From Oxyruncus cristatus (lineage: Eukaryota > Chordata > Aves > Passeriformes > Cotingidae): 64,000 bases of DNA. Location: assembly GCA_013399855.1 (NCBI GenBank), contig VXAY01001951.1, positions 236,593 to 300,592 on the forward strand, given 5' to 3'. This document shows, piece by piece, positions 25,401 through 35,815 of this stretch. Under the pieces are notes generated by a model that had not been told where the DNA came from, searched no databases, and saw nothing but the letters and a program-made list of their open reading frames with translations. How positions within the stretch are numbered: the stretch's first letter is position 1; each line of letters begins with the position of its first letter. The translations under genes were made by a program, and so were the position numbers.

Positions 25401-28400
25401 AAAGCACATTGTTCCAAAATCAACCCATCTGAAGGCAGACATTTTAATAAGTCAATAAGTGTTCCAGAACTTGTGTAAGGCCAAGGTGAAATCTGACCAT
25501 GAAGTGAATGCACGCCCACAAATTTCAGTGCTAAAGAACTTATGTAAGTCCAAGATAAAATCTGACCATAAAATGAAAGCACACCCACAAATTTCAGTGC
25601 CTATTTTGCTACTCACATCAAGACTATTCCCACACTTCTGTTCCACATTCAGCCACACTGAATCAGCCACTAACTCAGCAGTTTCTTCTCCCATAACTAT
25701 GTAGTAAGCAAGCAGACGTGCTGAAGGAACCATTTCTTGGGTTATCTTCAAAGTTAGATGTTCATATTCCAAATCCTTAATTCTCTCCTGAGTTCCAAAG
25801 CTTACTATCTTCCCTTTTGATGTGATCTATAATTTAAACAAAAAAAAAAAGGAGAATAACAGAGTCAAATTTTATATTCAACATATTTTTCACATGTAAT
25901 TAATTGCATTTAGATATAATCTACCATGGACCAAAATGCACTTGGGAGCAGTGGCTGTAGTTCAGGGGAAGGTATTTCTCTCCCTTCTCCCCTAAAAGAA
26001 GGAGCTGTCTCTGCACCTCTTTTCTTTCCTCCACATTTCAACTTCTGAAATAGCTCTTGAGACTGGCACTACTTGCTCTCAATCCCAGTCAAGGTCAGGT
26101 GAGAATTTTAAAAAATGGAGACTTAATATATAATTTACAAATGAGTTTACCAGCAATTTTTTCCTCTAAAACTGACAGATTGTATCTGGAGGGAGCAGTC
26201 GACTGAGCTGCTCCTATTCTATGCTGAGGTTTTTCGTTTCTGACCCTTACAATTCAATATTTCACATAGAAATACTTGTTACTTACCAAATAGCTGTAGT
26301 GATGTATTTTATCAATATAGTGACTGTGTGGATAAACATTAATATTTATTACATCCCCTACTTCCAGTGTTTTGTGGTTTGAAGCCCAGTCAATATACAG
26401 ATAACTCTGACTAGGTGATGAATAAGCTTTGGCTTCATAGGTTTCCCTTGCTTGGTTTTCTTCTGAAAGTCGTGGGTCTGCAGTTTTTACCTGGGAAGAG
26501 AATAAAATGTCTGAGTAGTTTAAGTACAGAATTATAGTGACAATACTAAATATTAGTGACAATACTAAAAATCATTCTGCAGTTCATTGTTCAGAGGGAC
26601 TACTAGAACAAAAGTCAAGATTTTACTGTTTTCTTTAATAAAAATATCTCTAAATATCAAGTCAAATGTAAAAGGGCAGTGTAGAAGCACATACATAAAT
26701 AAATAGAGCAGGAAAGGTGAATGATCTCCCTACACAGTGAGGGAAGCACTCTCAGAGATTTGTTTTCACACTGTGAGTTTGGAGGGTTTTTTTTAAATTA
26801 CTGTTATCAAATAAATATGTGACAAATTAGGATATTTAGTTTCAGAACAGTTTAATAAACACTTCAATAGAGAAGTGATATTTCCTTATAGCAGCTGCGT
26901 TTCATAACTGATCATTTGTAACAGCCTCCCAAGTTTACAAACCCTTGAGTGCAAAATCTTCCTGTTTGTGTTGAAAATTATGAAGATACAATTAGACCCT
27001 CGGAGAAGTGAAAAAAGGGAAGGGTTTCACTCACCTGAAACTCCAGCAGTTTGCTGTCTGATGGGACATTAACGACAAACAAAGCGGTGCCATCGCTGAT
27101 GCTCGTTTCCCGCCTCCCAGACTCTGAGCCCTCCCCTATCAGCTCAGTCTCATCCATCTGCTCACTCAGCGATTTGACCGTGAGAGTTACAGGGACGTTT
27201 CCAACAAGGTCATTCACTGTGTCCTTCACCTGCACCTGTTCACCAGAGTAAGTAACAGTTCTGAGATGAATGGGGACATTTTTGGAGAAGCAGCTTCCAA
27301 GCTGGCTAAGCTGGTTCTGCCACGGGGCAGACGTTTCCTGCTGCTGATATTAAGTATTTTTATTTTGAACTTATTCATAATGCCTGATGAAAAATATCTC
27401 TAAAAGTTTCATTTTAGAATTTCACTGACCTGTAGAAGTCAGTGGAAATTGGAAGTGTACAGTAATATACACAAAAGAAGGATAAGGGTTATGCTCATGG
27501 GGGTCATGTTGTAGTGGGCACTGACCTTAATGAAGAAGGGAAGTCCAGGCTTCACATAGAGAGGAGTAGCAACCAAACTCAGCTTGTAGGGAGACACAGC
27601 AAATCTGACTCCAGCAAATTCTACCTCCCCGCTGAGGCCACCTATCAAAACATGATGCCCTTTTTAACACTCACATCCTACAGGCTCTTTTCTCCCCTTG
27701 CCTTCCCAGGGCAGCACAACCCGTGCTGTGAAAGCGAAGCCTTTCACTCAAAGAGTCAACTCCCAACGCTGTCGTGAAAACAAACAGCCAAACAAACAAA
27801 AAAAATTTAATCCCTCAACATTTTTACCAACTTCCTTACAAGTTTTTCGAAGAACTTCTGGATATTAGAAGAAGGCTGATATTAGGAAAGCTATGCCTAT
27901 AATTTTCTTTTCTAGTCCTGTTCACATTTGCAGGTATGTTAAAAAAAAATCTCAATTAAAAAGCAACTTACCCGTAGACTCCAACACTGATGCCACAATA
28001 TATAAAGAGGACCCATCCAATTCTTCCAGGCTTTGGAACCCTATGGAACTTGCTGCTTTCTTACTGTTAAAATTGATCACAGCAACTCCATTTTCAATCT
28101 GGCAATGAAACAGAAATCATCACTTGATAGTCAGTAATTTGGAAATTTTTTTTAGGTAAGTTATATGTAAATTCAATGTGTTTCTGGTCAGTGTCTATTT
28201 TTAGAGGAAAACAAAGGTGCTGTTTTAATGAAGAAGAATTCTTTGTTATCTAAAATTATTGATAATTAATCCACCAATGGCACATATTGCAAAGTTTGCA
28301 CGCAGGGCCAACAAGAGGCAGAAATAACACAGATATCTTCACTTAATGAGGAAAGGAGGTAATTAGTGGAGAACAGACCGCCTACGATAAATCAATGTGA

Positions 28401-31400
28401 TTTTGATCTGTTTGTCTCCATTTGATTTCTCCTGTTCATTCTGACAGCACTGCAGTTACCTCACAGAAATTGGAACCAGACAGTTTGGTCAAGAAAGGAA
28501 TTAAACCAGATTGAAAACGCATTATCTCAGATGCTGCCTCCGAGCTTCAGTTCAAAGTGAATTTCTCTGCCCCTGATGACACAGAAAAAGTTGGCAGTGG
28601 GGAGCTGTGGATGCAAACTGAGACTTGAGGCCCATTCTCACTAAATTGAATGGAAAAGCTTCAGTGGAATTAGATCAGTCCTGAACCAAGCACACGGAAT
28701 CTACACCAAGTAGCCTTGCTGCTCCTTACCCTGGTTACGTGCATTGCTTGAGGCATCATCCTTTTTTCACTTTCTTCAATTATTCCAAAACGGAGGAAAA
28801 CATCACCACTTGGAAGCTTTTTGTTATAAAAGTAGCTGAGAGTAAAACAACAATATAAATGGTTTTAAGGTGGCTTTAATGGGTGCAACAAACCATTTGT
28901 TTTTGAAGGAGACTAATTTCCCCCGGGGCAAGAGACAGAACACGAGTGTCTGCGTAGCTTCAAACACCCGTGTTGGAAAATAATCCCTTTGGAAGGATTT
29001 TAAGAAGGGTCACTTAGTTCTCTGACAGAGCAGAGAGGATTTTGATGAAAGGGCTTCTTGAAGAAGGAAAATACTGGACACAGGAGAATCACCCTTCGGG
29101 TAGAAGAAGAAGAGATACAAACGTATTTAGAAATCCAAGCCAGATTTCCTTACCTTGCTTTCACAACAATCCTGAATTTCTCAAATTTGTCAGAACTAAT
29201 AAAGTTACTTTCTGGCTCTATGATGATGGAAAAGCTTGGCATTGCTGAAAATTGAGCAGAAAAGAAAGGCACTTGGATGAGTTTTATACATGAAGCCACA
29301 GGCACCCAGAGATGCCACCCAAGAATCATTGTGCTTTCAAGGGAGCTGAGTTATTAAAAATACATAAAAATGAAGGTTCACAGTCTGGGCACACCTTACC
29401 ATATTCCTTAACTTCAAATTTTGCCACAGCTGAGGTTACAAAATCCTTCTTGTATTTGGCTGCAATCTTCCAAATTCCATACCTACCAAATGTCAACAAT
29501 CAAACAGTTTTTGAGATGAAAGTTGGTGTTGGAGACAAAAAATTAATATTGCTGCTCGACAATATTTCATGGTAATAATTATTTTGAGGGGAAAATTCTG
29601 CATCAAAGCTTTGCATGTGTTTAATGCCTACTTTGAGAAAATTCTCTTTGGTATGTTAATAATTATTTGAAACTGATTTTAAAGCACTGAAAGGAACTGG
29701 AAAATGAAATTAGTCAAACCCCAGTTTTACAAGCCCCTCTAGCATCCTTCTGCCAGCTCAGTAAAGCTTCAGCACCCTCTCAAGACTAAAAGGAGAACTG
29801 AAGGGATATTTATTTCTTGTGCTGCTGTTCTTGGAAAAATCCTGGTGATTTGTATGAATACAGGTGTGAAATATGAACATTTCCCCTCCCTGAAATCAAC
29901 ACGTCTTTGGTGCTGTTTCTATCTCTACAGTAGAAAACTTTAATTGTTATTAATCTTCCTGTTTAATTGAGCACAACAAACGTACCACTAACTGTTCTTT
30001 AAGCAGAATTCTTGGTTATAATGTCCTTATTTATACCGTGGTTCCACCCTACGTGGAAATGTCAGAAATCTCCAGGTTTCAAGTCATGCCCATCATGCAA
30101 AACCACTCTATGAAAATCATTTTTAAAAGGCATTATTATGTTAACAATTCACATAAAGCATTAAACAAATTACTTAGGATTAGGAGGAATCTTGAAGTCA
30201 GGAAAAGAAACTATTCCAGTAAAATCTTTCTCTTCCAAAAGATCCACTTCTACTCCTCCAGGATCCTTTAAATTAAAAGAGGAAAGAATAATTTGTTACA
30301 AATTGTTCTTATTTTTTTATCTTAAATGAAACAAACAGTATGAAACCCATATATTATTAATATCAAAGATAATTTTTTCCTTTTTGTTTTGTTTTGTTTT
30401 CCTATTCTGTAACAACTTCAGATCTGGCACTTGGAAACTTCTATCCAGCTGTGCATTTTTAGATCTTTCAAAAGATGTGTGGCTACCTGCAGAAACATCT
30501 AACAGTTTTATTAGATATTGATTGCAATACCGATTCACCATCTAACTACATTTACTTGTTATTAGAGCTACAGAGTGTTAATATTAAATTCAATTACAGC
30601 TCACCACAAAAGTCAGGACAGTCTCTCTCCGAGCTGGCTGCAGTTCTTCGTTCAGGGAGTAAACTCTGACTTTCACTGTAAGAATTGTAGCAATAAATCT
30701 CAAAGTCAAACCGTGACAGAGATGAAAAAAAAAAAAACACAACAAAACAAACCACCAAAAAAATCACCAATATTTTTAACATATTCCCAGAAAAAATAAT
30801 TCACTCCTGTGCCACAAATTAGTCATAGGGTGAGAAGGGCAGTGACTGAGAGAATACTGGGAGAAGTTATTAAATATTAATGAACATTTCAAGACATTAT
30901 TCAGCTGATTAAAAAATGAAATAGCAGCTCATAGCAATAAAACATAACCAGGAGATTAAAGAACATTTAAATCCTAATTCCTTGGCAGAGTCCACAGACT
31001 TTAAAAATTAAATACCAGCCAAGACAAATAAGCCCTATTTACCTGACTGATCAGGAGTATAAATTGGTTTGTCCGTGTGAATGAAGAGAAACCCATTCTC
31101 GTAGGAGACAGGAATTTTTTTTTCTCTTGTAAAATGTGGAGAAACAGCTTCCAAATACAAATACTTGTCTGAATTATCAGTTCTTGGTAAATCTGTTGGC
31201 TGAAGCTGGGGGAGATGAAATAAAGGTTTTTAAAGAGCATTAAAGTATTTTTTCCTGCAGTACTTTTTGGTGAGAAGAGTATCTGAACAGGAGTTACTGT
31301 CCTGTGGTTGAGTATCTTTAAATAAAAATATCAGCACTCACAAGGGTTTATTCTTGCTCATATGATAGGTGATGACCTGGAATATTAAGCTACAGAAACT

Positions 31401-32294
31401 TTGAGATTTTGCATTTCTTTATGCCCAGAACTAAACCAGCAAAGTTCAAAGCCCAGTTATGAGGTTACAACAGTACAAATGATCAGGCTTCTATTTATAC
31501 ACATCATAAATCCCGGCCACACCAAAGCTGCTGCTGTGGTTGGTAGCTTAGTTTGATTCTCTTTATTCTGTAAAGTTAAGCAACTAGGATAATGTTCCTA
31601 AAAAAAAAGGTTTGATTCTATGTTCAACTCACTGATTTCATTCCAAGTAATTTGAATTTCAGACAGAACAAAATGGGTCTTTAGGCTTCCTTTCCCAGCT
31701 TAAACAACTGAAAACTTACCATAGTCCTTTTTTAACACTTATCACTTAATGTGATAATAGAAATACTGTAAGAAAAGTCTGAATTCCTTACTGTTAAAGT
31801 TACAGCATCTTGGAATTTGTTGGCTGGAGTTAAAGAAATCCAACCAGAAGAATAAACAGTAGATTTATCTGGAAAGCTTTTTAGGGCAATATTGACTGGA
31901 AATTCCTTGTCGTAACCAAAAGCTTGAACTACAACTTTCTGAGAGGCCCCAGCTCGGAAGATCTTTGGTGCTGTAAGGACATATCTGTATATGGAATATA
32001 AAACAATAAAAGGGTAATGGAATTAGATTTCTTTGGGATTTTTTTTCTATTTTTAATTCAGTTCTTAAAGCAAACAAGATAATCAGGCAGAGTTATTCTA
32101 AGACACAACTAAAAAGCTATTTGAATGGTGCCTTTTGTATTGGCTCTATAAATTCTGGCTCTATTTATCTAAAAGAGCAGACAACAATAAAGTACCATTT
32201 CCAGTAAATTCTGCATTTGCTTTACTTACGTTTTCTCTTGGCTAAAAGCTGTTCCAGAAAATAGCAAAACAATCAAATATATTAAAATAGCCAT
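11345..32294 (-). CDS. C5: Complement component C5, complete gene, 41 coding exons
   Basis: C5 is a plasma protein made mainly in hepatocytes. C5 convertases split it into the anaphylatoxin C5a and C5b, which nucleates the membrane attack complex. I traced 41 coding exons from the ATG at 32294 to a TGA ending at 11345. The lengths sum to 5,037 nt (1,678 residues), against 1,676 in human, and every exon junction keeps frame. The protein shows a signal peptide, eight macroglobulin domains, a beta/alpha cleavage site (RTKR, 676-679), C5a (680-755), CUB and C5d domains and a C345C tail. As in all C5, the thioester motif of C3/C4 is absent. One intron uses a GC donor (13973-13978). Exon coordinates are given in the domain entries. 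Confidence 0.97.
12597..12668. repeat. 20-bp tandem repeat in a C5 intron, 3 copies plus a partial
   Basis: Units of 20 bases begin at 12607, 12627 and 12647 (pattern CAGTGTTTATTAGCAGAACT with one or two changes), with a partial unit before them. The array sits in the intron between the C5 exons at 12233-12316 and 12880-12969. It produces a chance open frame on the plus strand. Confidence 0.9.
13615..15188 (-). CDS. C5: C5 exons 32-36: MG8 domain
   Basis: Exons: 15107-15188, 14438-14489, 13979-14081, 13817-13891, 13615-13720. The peptide includes [56 protein letters not shown] and [14 protein letters not shown]. Exon 14438-14489 is only 52 bases long. Exon 13979-14081 must end before GCAAGT, a GC-AG donor. 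Use of the GT four bases further on would shift frame and reach a stop within six codons of the next exon. Confidence 0.93.
16021..20165 (-). CDS. C5: C5 exons 23-31: C5d (thioester-like) domain and second CUB part
   Basis: Exons: 20076-20165, 19617-19829, 19424-19499, 18836-18995, 18268-18363, 17826-17997, 17015-17220, 16450-16602, 16021-16083. The alpha/alpha-barrel domain is recognised by [42 protein letters not shown] and [20 protein letters not shown]. At residues 1009-1015 the sequence is GSAEAEF where C3 and C4 have the thioester GCGEQNM. Cys and Gln are both missing, as in all known C5, so the protein cannot bind covalently to surfaces. A CR1 fragment ends about 40 bases from the donor of the exon 17015-17220. 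Confidence 0.94.
16818..16965 (-). mobile_element. CR1 LINE 3' fragment
   Basis: The plus strand reads as the reverse complement of an avian CR1 3' end: a tail-like AAAATCATGGAATC, then AGAATGGTTTAGGTTGTAGGGACC, and later GGTTGCTCAG and CATCCAACCTGGCC. The copy is truncated and diverged, and lies in the C5 intron just downstream of exon 29. Confidence 0.85.
20761..22683 (-). CDS. C5: C5 exons 19-22: MG7 and first CUB part
   Basis: Exons: 22607-22683, 21873-22012, 21409-21630, 20761-20821. Conserved blocks are [39 protein letters not shown] and [10 protein letters not shown]. All donors and acceptors are GT-AG and phases agree with human C5. Confidence 0.94.
23058..24434 (-). CDS. C5: C5 exons 16-18: alpha/beta cleavage site, C5a anaphylatoxin, start of alpha-prime chain
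   Basis: Exons: 24369-24434, 23499-23699, 23058-23148. Exon 16 holds the processing site RTKR (676-679), in place of human RPRR, which frees the alpha chain. C5a then spans residues 680-755 (76 residues; human 74) with the family pattern of six cysteines arranged CC...C...C...CC and a C-terminal LLTLAR. The convertase cut is predicted after R755, before MHFEALL. The N-glycosylation sequon of human C5a (NIS) is replaced here by NRL, so this C5a has no glycan at that place. Exon 18 continues with [13 protein letters not shown], which is nearly invariant. Confidence 0.95.
24001..24098 (-). mobile_element. CR1 LINE 3' fragment
   Basis: A short diverged copy containing TTTGGGTTGGAAGGCACC and CTGCCATGGGCAGGGACACC, typical of the 3' region of CR1 in reverse orientation. 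It lies in the C5 intron between the exons at 23499-23699 and 24369-24434. Confidence 0.85.
24290..24352. repeat. AT-only low-complexity stretch, self-complementary
   Basis: Alternating AT steps such as TATATATAAT and ATTATATAATTATA make this about 60-base segment almost purely A/T with short palindromes. It lies just downstream of C5 exon 16 in minus-strand terms. It is probably simple-sequence drift. Confidence 0.75.
24724..27235 (-). CDS. C5: C5 exons 11-15: MG4-MG6, end of beta chain
   Basis: Exons: 27035-27235, 26287-26490, 25617-25826, 25219-25368, 24724-24853. Recognisable blocks include [54 protein letters not shown] and [17 protein letters not shown]. Exon 14 ends with a basic stretch RKKRAREK (617-624), which is less basic in human C5 (AKKPLER). 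Its RKKR fits the furin rule R-x-K/R-R. Confidence 0.94.
25463..25600. repeat. 69-bp tandem duplication in a C5 intron, 2 diverged copies
   Basis: Two copies start near 25463 and 25532. The shared parts include AGAACTT, AAATCTGACCAT and CACAAATTTCAGTGC. The copies differ at roughly one base in seven, so the duplication is old. It runs up to about 17 bases from the donor of the C5 exon at 25617-25826. Confidence 0.88.
27526..29482 (-). CDS. C5: C5 exons 6-10: rest of MG2, MG3, start of MG4
   Basis: Exons: 29400-29482, 29154-29244, 28730-28835, 27972-28098, 27526-27641. These encode part of the beta chain, including [32 protein letters not shown] and [18 protein letters not shown], each alignable to human C5. 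Exon 10 follows a weak polypyrimidine tract (TTTTGATAG), but frame and homology fix its start at 27641. Confidence 0.93.
30174..32294 (-). CDS. C5: C5 exons 1-5: signal peptide, MG1 and start of MG2
   Basis: Exons: 32230-32294, 31792-31984, 31043-31205, 30605-30675, 30174-30265. The first exon encodes a hydrophobic secretion signal ([18 protein letters not shown], with cleavage likely near residue 18). Exon 2 begins [12 protein letters not shown], matching the mature N-terminus of C5. Exon 3 carries [17 protein letters not shown], the conserved macroglobulin signature shared by C3, C4 and C5. All introns here are GT-AG with matching phases. Confidence 0.95.
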
Positions 32295-33689
32295 TGTGTC
32301 TGTGACAGCAGCAAAGCGTGGAGTTACTGGTGCTGGGTTAAACGCCCTGTGCTGGGGAGGAACTGCAGAGCCACCAACACGCTTCACTCCCAGTTAATCA
32401 TTAATTACAGATCATCTTTTATTAAAATGTTATTTCCCTCTCCCAAGGAAGCCAGAAGAGCTAACCTTAGGAATTTTTTTTAGATATATATTTCCATTTT
32501 TTAATATGTCCACAGCAACCCTGTGTCAGTCTTCACCCTCTGACAATTACATTAAATAATAACATTTTCCGATGTAGAAAAAACCCCAGCAACCAACAAA
32601 AAAGACAGATTAAGTTTGTCCTTCGTGAAACAATTTTTATTTAAATCAAAGGGATTTTCAATTTTTTGTCTCAAGGACAAAATGCATTTGGAATTATATC
32701 AAACATAATGAACGCATGGATATGTTTCAATCAGAATTTTTTGTTTGGAAATAACTCATTCCTTCCAAAATTTCTTTTAGCCATTTGTATTCCTGATTAT
32801 GTCAACTTTTTGAATACTTCCTTTACAAATAAAATTGTAGTATGAAAACATTAGGGCACAATATATCAACAACATGCACTGTTTTAAAAAGCAATTGCAA
32901 AAAAAAAAAAAAAAAACAACACAACCTTTGGTGACAAAACCTTTGCAGGTCTGATATCCAAGACAGCACCACAACAAATAGGTTTATGTAAAGTTAAACA
33001 AAGTTGTGCAAGAATGCTGAAGTTTAAACAAATACTGTGGTCAACCTTTACGGGAAAGCCATTTACAAAGCTATTTCTGATCGATATAAAATTAAATTAC
33101 AGTAAGGCCAGCTTGGATTTCTCCCAGAGGTAATAAACTACAAGGGAAGCAATGATAAAATCTTATAAAATGTGAGGCGTTTAATAAAGGAAATGGCCAT
33201 AATACCTATTATTAAATACCAGTAAGTTTACGTGGGTGATATATAATAAGATGCAAAAAGTAAAACATATTGGAAAAAGCTTTGAAAGCCTAATAATACT
33301 CTGAAATAATGTTTTTTAAATCTAATAATGCCCCTTCCACACATTTTTTCTCATATACAGCCTGATGGTTTTTCAGCCCTACGTTTCACAATTAGATGTA
33401 GAGATTCCAAACTAACACAGCCCAGAAGCGTTAGATTTATTTACACACCTCTGTGGAAATGGTGGTGATTTAGACCCGTGGAGCTGAATGCAGTACTTCC
33501 AAATGTTACAGCACAAAACCTATTTACACAGGTTTGCAGTGACACGCTAACGTGACACAGGAAAAGCAGATAAGGAAAAAATAACTATGAGAAGAGCACG
33601 TTTTACTGCTTATACCGTGATTCGGGCTTCAATTACCGCCAAACTCCTCAAGGTTTTATTACCACGCAGCGACTTGCGCTTTAACCACC
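32295..33689. other. C5-CNTRL intergenic sequence and C5 5' flank
   Basis: An AT-rich interval between two divergently transcribed genes. The C5 leader and promoter must occupy the part next to 32294. There is no CpG island there, as expected for a tissue-restricted liver gene. I see an A-run near 32900 and no other gene. Confidence 0.6.
32393..32405 (-). promoter_or_regulatory. C5: Candidate HNF1 site upstream of C5
   Basis: GTTAATCATTAAT matches the HNF1 consensus GTTAATNATTAAC at 12 of 13 positions, counting N as a match. It lies about 100 bases upstream of the C5 start codon. HNF1 drives many liver-secreted plasma proteins, which fits C5. Binding itself is inferred. Confidence 0.5.
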
Positions 33690-34110
33690 ACAGGCTCCCT
33701 CAGGACGCGCCCGGAGGGGACGCGGCGGGGAACGGAGAGAGAGAGGCGGGGCCGGAGGGGCGGGAACTGCGCGTGGTGGGCGTGGCCTCCACGAAGCCCC
33801 GCCCCGCTCCTTCCCTCTCACCCGCCGGGGCCGCCGGACAAAATGGCGGCGGGGCGGCCCCTCAGGCGGCGCCCTTAAAGGAGCCGCAGCCCCCGCGTCT
33901 CGGCGGGCGGGGTGGGTGGCGATCGCTCCCTGAGGGTGAGGAGGCGGCGGGGAGGTGCGCTGAGAGCCGGTGCCGTCCTTCGGGAGCGCCCCAGGGGCCG
34001 CCCTGCTCGCCGCGGCGGCGAGCGGTGACACGGCGTTACCATGTCAACGCAGGTAATCAAAGCGGCGGCCTGAGGGGAGACGGGGCGCGGCAGGACCGGG
34101 CTCGGCCTTG
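33690..34110 (+). promoter_or_regulatory. CNTRL: CpG-island promoter and non-coding exon 1 of CNTRL
   Basis: The region is dense in CpG and GC boxes (GGGCGG, CCCCGCCCC) and has AAAATGGCGGC at 33840-33850, a YY1-type element often found at housekeeping starts. A donor ACGCAG/GTAATC follows at 34053, so a first exon ending at 34052 is likely. It holds an ATG at 34041 that would be an upstream start if this exon joins the exon at 35075. The open frames through this island are composition effects. Confidence 0.65.
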
Positions 34111-35106
34111 GTGGGTCACCGGAGAGGGGATGGGGGGCACTGCGAGCACCCAGGGCCCCGCCGGGGAGGGAGGACCCCCAGGCCAGCCCCCCCTCCCTCC
34201 TGCTCTGCCGTGGGTGTCACTGCAAACCACGATCTGCGCTCCGGAAACAGCGTTAAAATGACAACTGCGCTCCCTGAAACAGGAAGATGCCCGGAGCATC
34301 TTTCTCCCTCTCCTGTCCCTGCCACTCTCACGTTCCTGGTCCTGTTGGGGTTGTGCCTCCAAGCAATGGATGGAAAAGAGTGACTTTTGCTTGCCCCTCT
34401 TTCCTTGACCACCTTTCCTTTCCAATTTTGGAGGGAAAAAAGTCCGTTTCAGCGAAGAACATATTCTCAAGACACAATGTGATCACTCGCAGAGCTCCGA
34501 GTTCCCCTAAAATCGTGTTTTCCTATCTTGTTGTCTTAAAATGTGCTCTTTGTTCACTGGGTGTAGGTGTGAATGAAATTCAGTCCCTGGAGAGGATCCG
34601 TGCAAGAGACTCGTCCCACAGAACTTGCACAGGGCTTTTTCTACTCCTATCCATAGGGAAATATCTTCTTCACTGGGGGAAGTGTCTGTTAACATTCTCT
34701 GGAATTTCCCAGGCAGTCACAGGATAATTTGTTTGCAACTCTGGGAATGCCGGAGTTTTTCCACGTTGCCTTTGTTTTTTTGGTTTTTTTTTTTTTGCTC
34801 TTCTTGCTGCAAATTGGGTGATTTCTACCTCTGGTAAAAGCAATTGGGATCCAGTCCTCTGTTTCTGTCCTCTGCCAGCTTTGTAAGTCTGAGCTGAGGC
34901 GTGAAAGGTGTAACCATTCTTCCCAATGCCATGAGAACTGGAAGCTGGCTCCCTCTGGAGAACTGGCTTAGATGTGGGTTTGGCACAACGTTCTCCCTGT
35001 AGCACCTCTGTTCTTGTGCAAACCTTTGAGCTTTATCCTTATACACAGACTGATGTTCATTTCTGTTCTTCCAGACATTGTCCTGTGATATTTGGGATTT
35101 TTGGCG

Positions 35107-35815
35107 ATGAGGAAAGGCTCTGTAAGAAAAGCATTAAGTAGAAAACCAGCTTCTCAGACACCAACTCCAATGTCCCCTGTCAGCTCAGGTACCAGATCCC
35201 CGTCTCCCCTTGGCCAACAGACACCTCCTGCTGCTCCCAAAAGCATGGAGCAGGTGTGCCAACAACTGGATATTCCAGCAGAAAACGTGGGACCTGCTTT
35301 TAAGTTTCATAAAGGTTTGTATAATGAACAAGTGCCGGTATAAAAGTACATACCACAGGCATAAAAAGCCAGTGTTCTGTGAGTTGTATGGTTAAAGATG
35401 TATGATCTGTTGGAGAGAAGCCTGAAAAACTTGCTTTCTTGTTGTTTTTTTTTTTTTTTTGTGGAATTCAAGTGAGGAAATGAGAGTAATGGAAGCTGTG
35501 GAGAATAATGAGACTTTTAGTCCTCCCTGTAAATGCTGCTGATGTGCTGGTTTTTCTCATCCCCTGCTGAGGGAGGGGATAATTTTCACTGTTTTACCGA
35601 TATTCAGAGTGAAATTAAAGACTAATATAAAAATCACCAGTTCTTTTCACTGCTAAAGGCAGTTTCTCTGTTTAATTTCAGGTGAAAATGGTCTCACCCC
35701 GGGAGTTAGGTACATCACTGAGCCCCTTATAAAGGGTCTGTCAAAACAGCAAAACTTGGCATGTATAAGCTCACTGAATCTTTCCTCCCCAAAAGATGGG
35801 GACAAAAAGTTTAAG
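35107..35815 (+). CDS. CNTRL: CNTRL first coding exons: N-terminal Ser/Pro-rich region
   Basis: Exons: CDS 35107-35314 (acceptor CTTCCAG places the exon start at 35075) and 35682-35815. The start MRKGSVRKALSRK parallels human MKKGSQQKIFSK. The context GCG before ATG has a purine at -3. The second exon carries GVRYITEPLIKGLSKQQNLA, matching human GVRYITEALIKKLTKQDN, and closes with DGDKKFK. Confidence 0.93.

Noticed and set aside
33587..34470. Open frames of 90-224 codons in the CNTRL promoter region
   Set aside because: The composition is that of a CpG island, the frames overlap on both strands, and the predicted first-exon donor at 34053 cuts through them.
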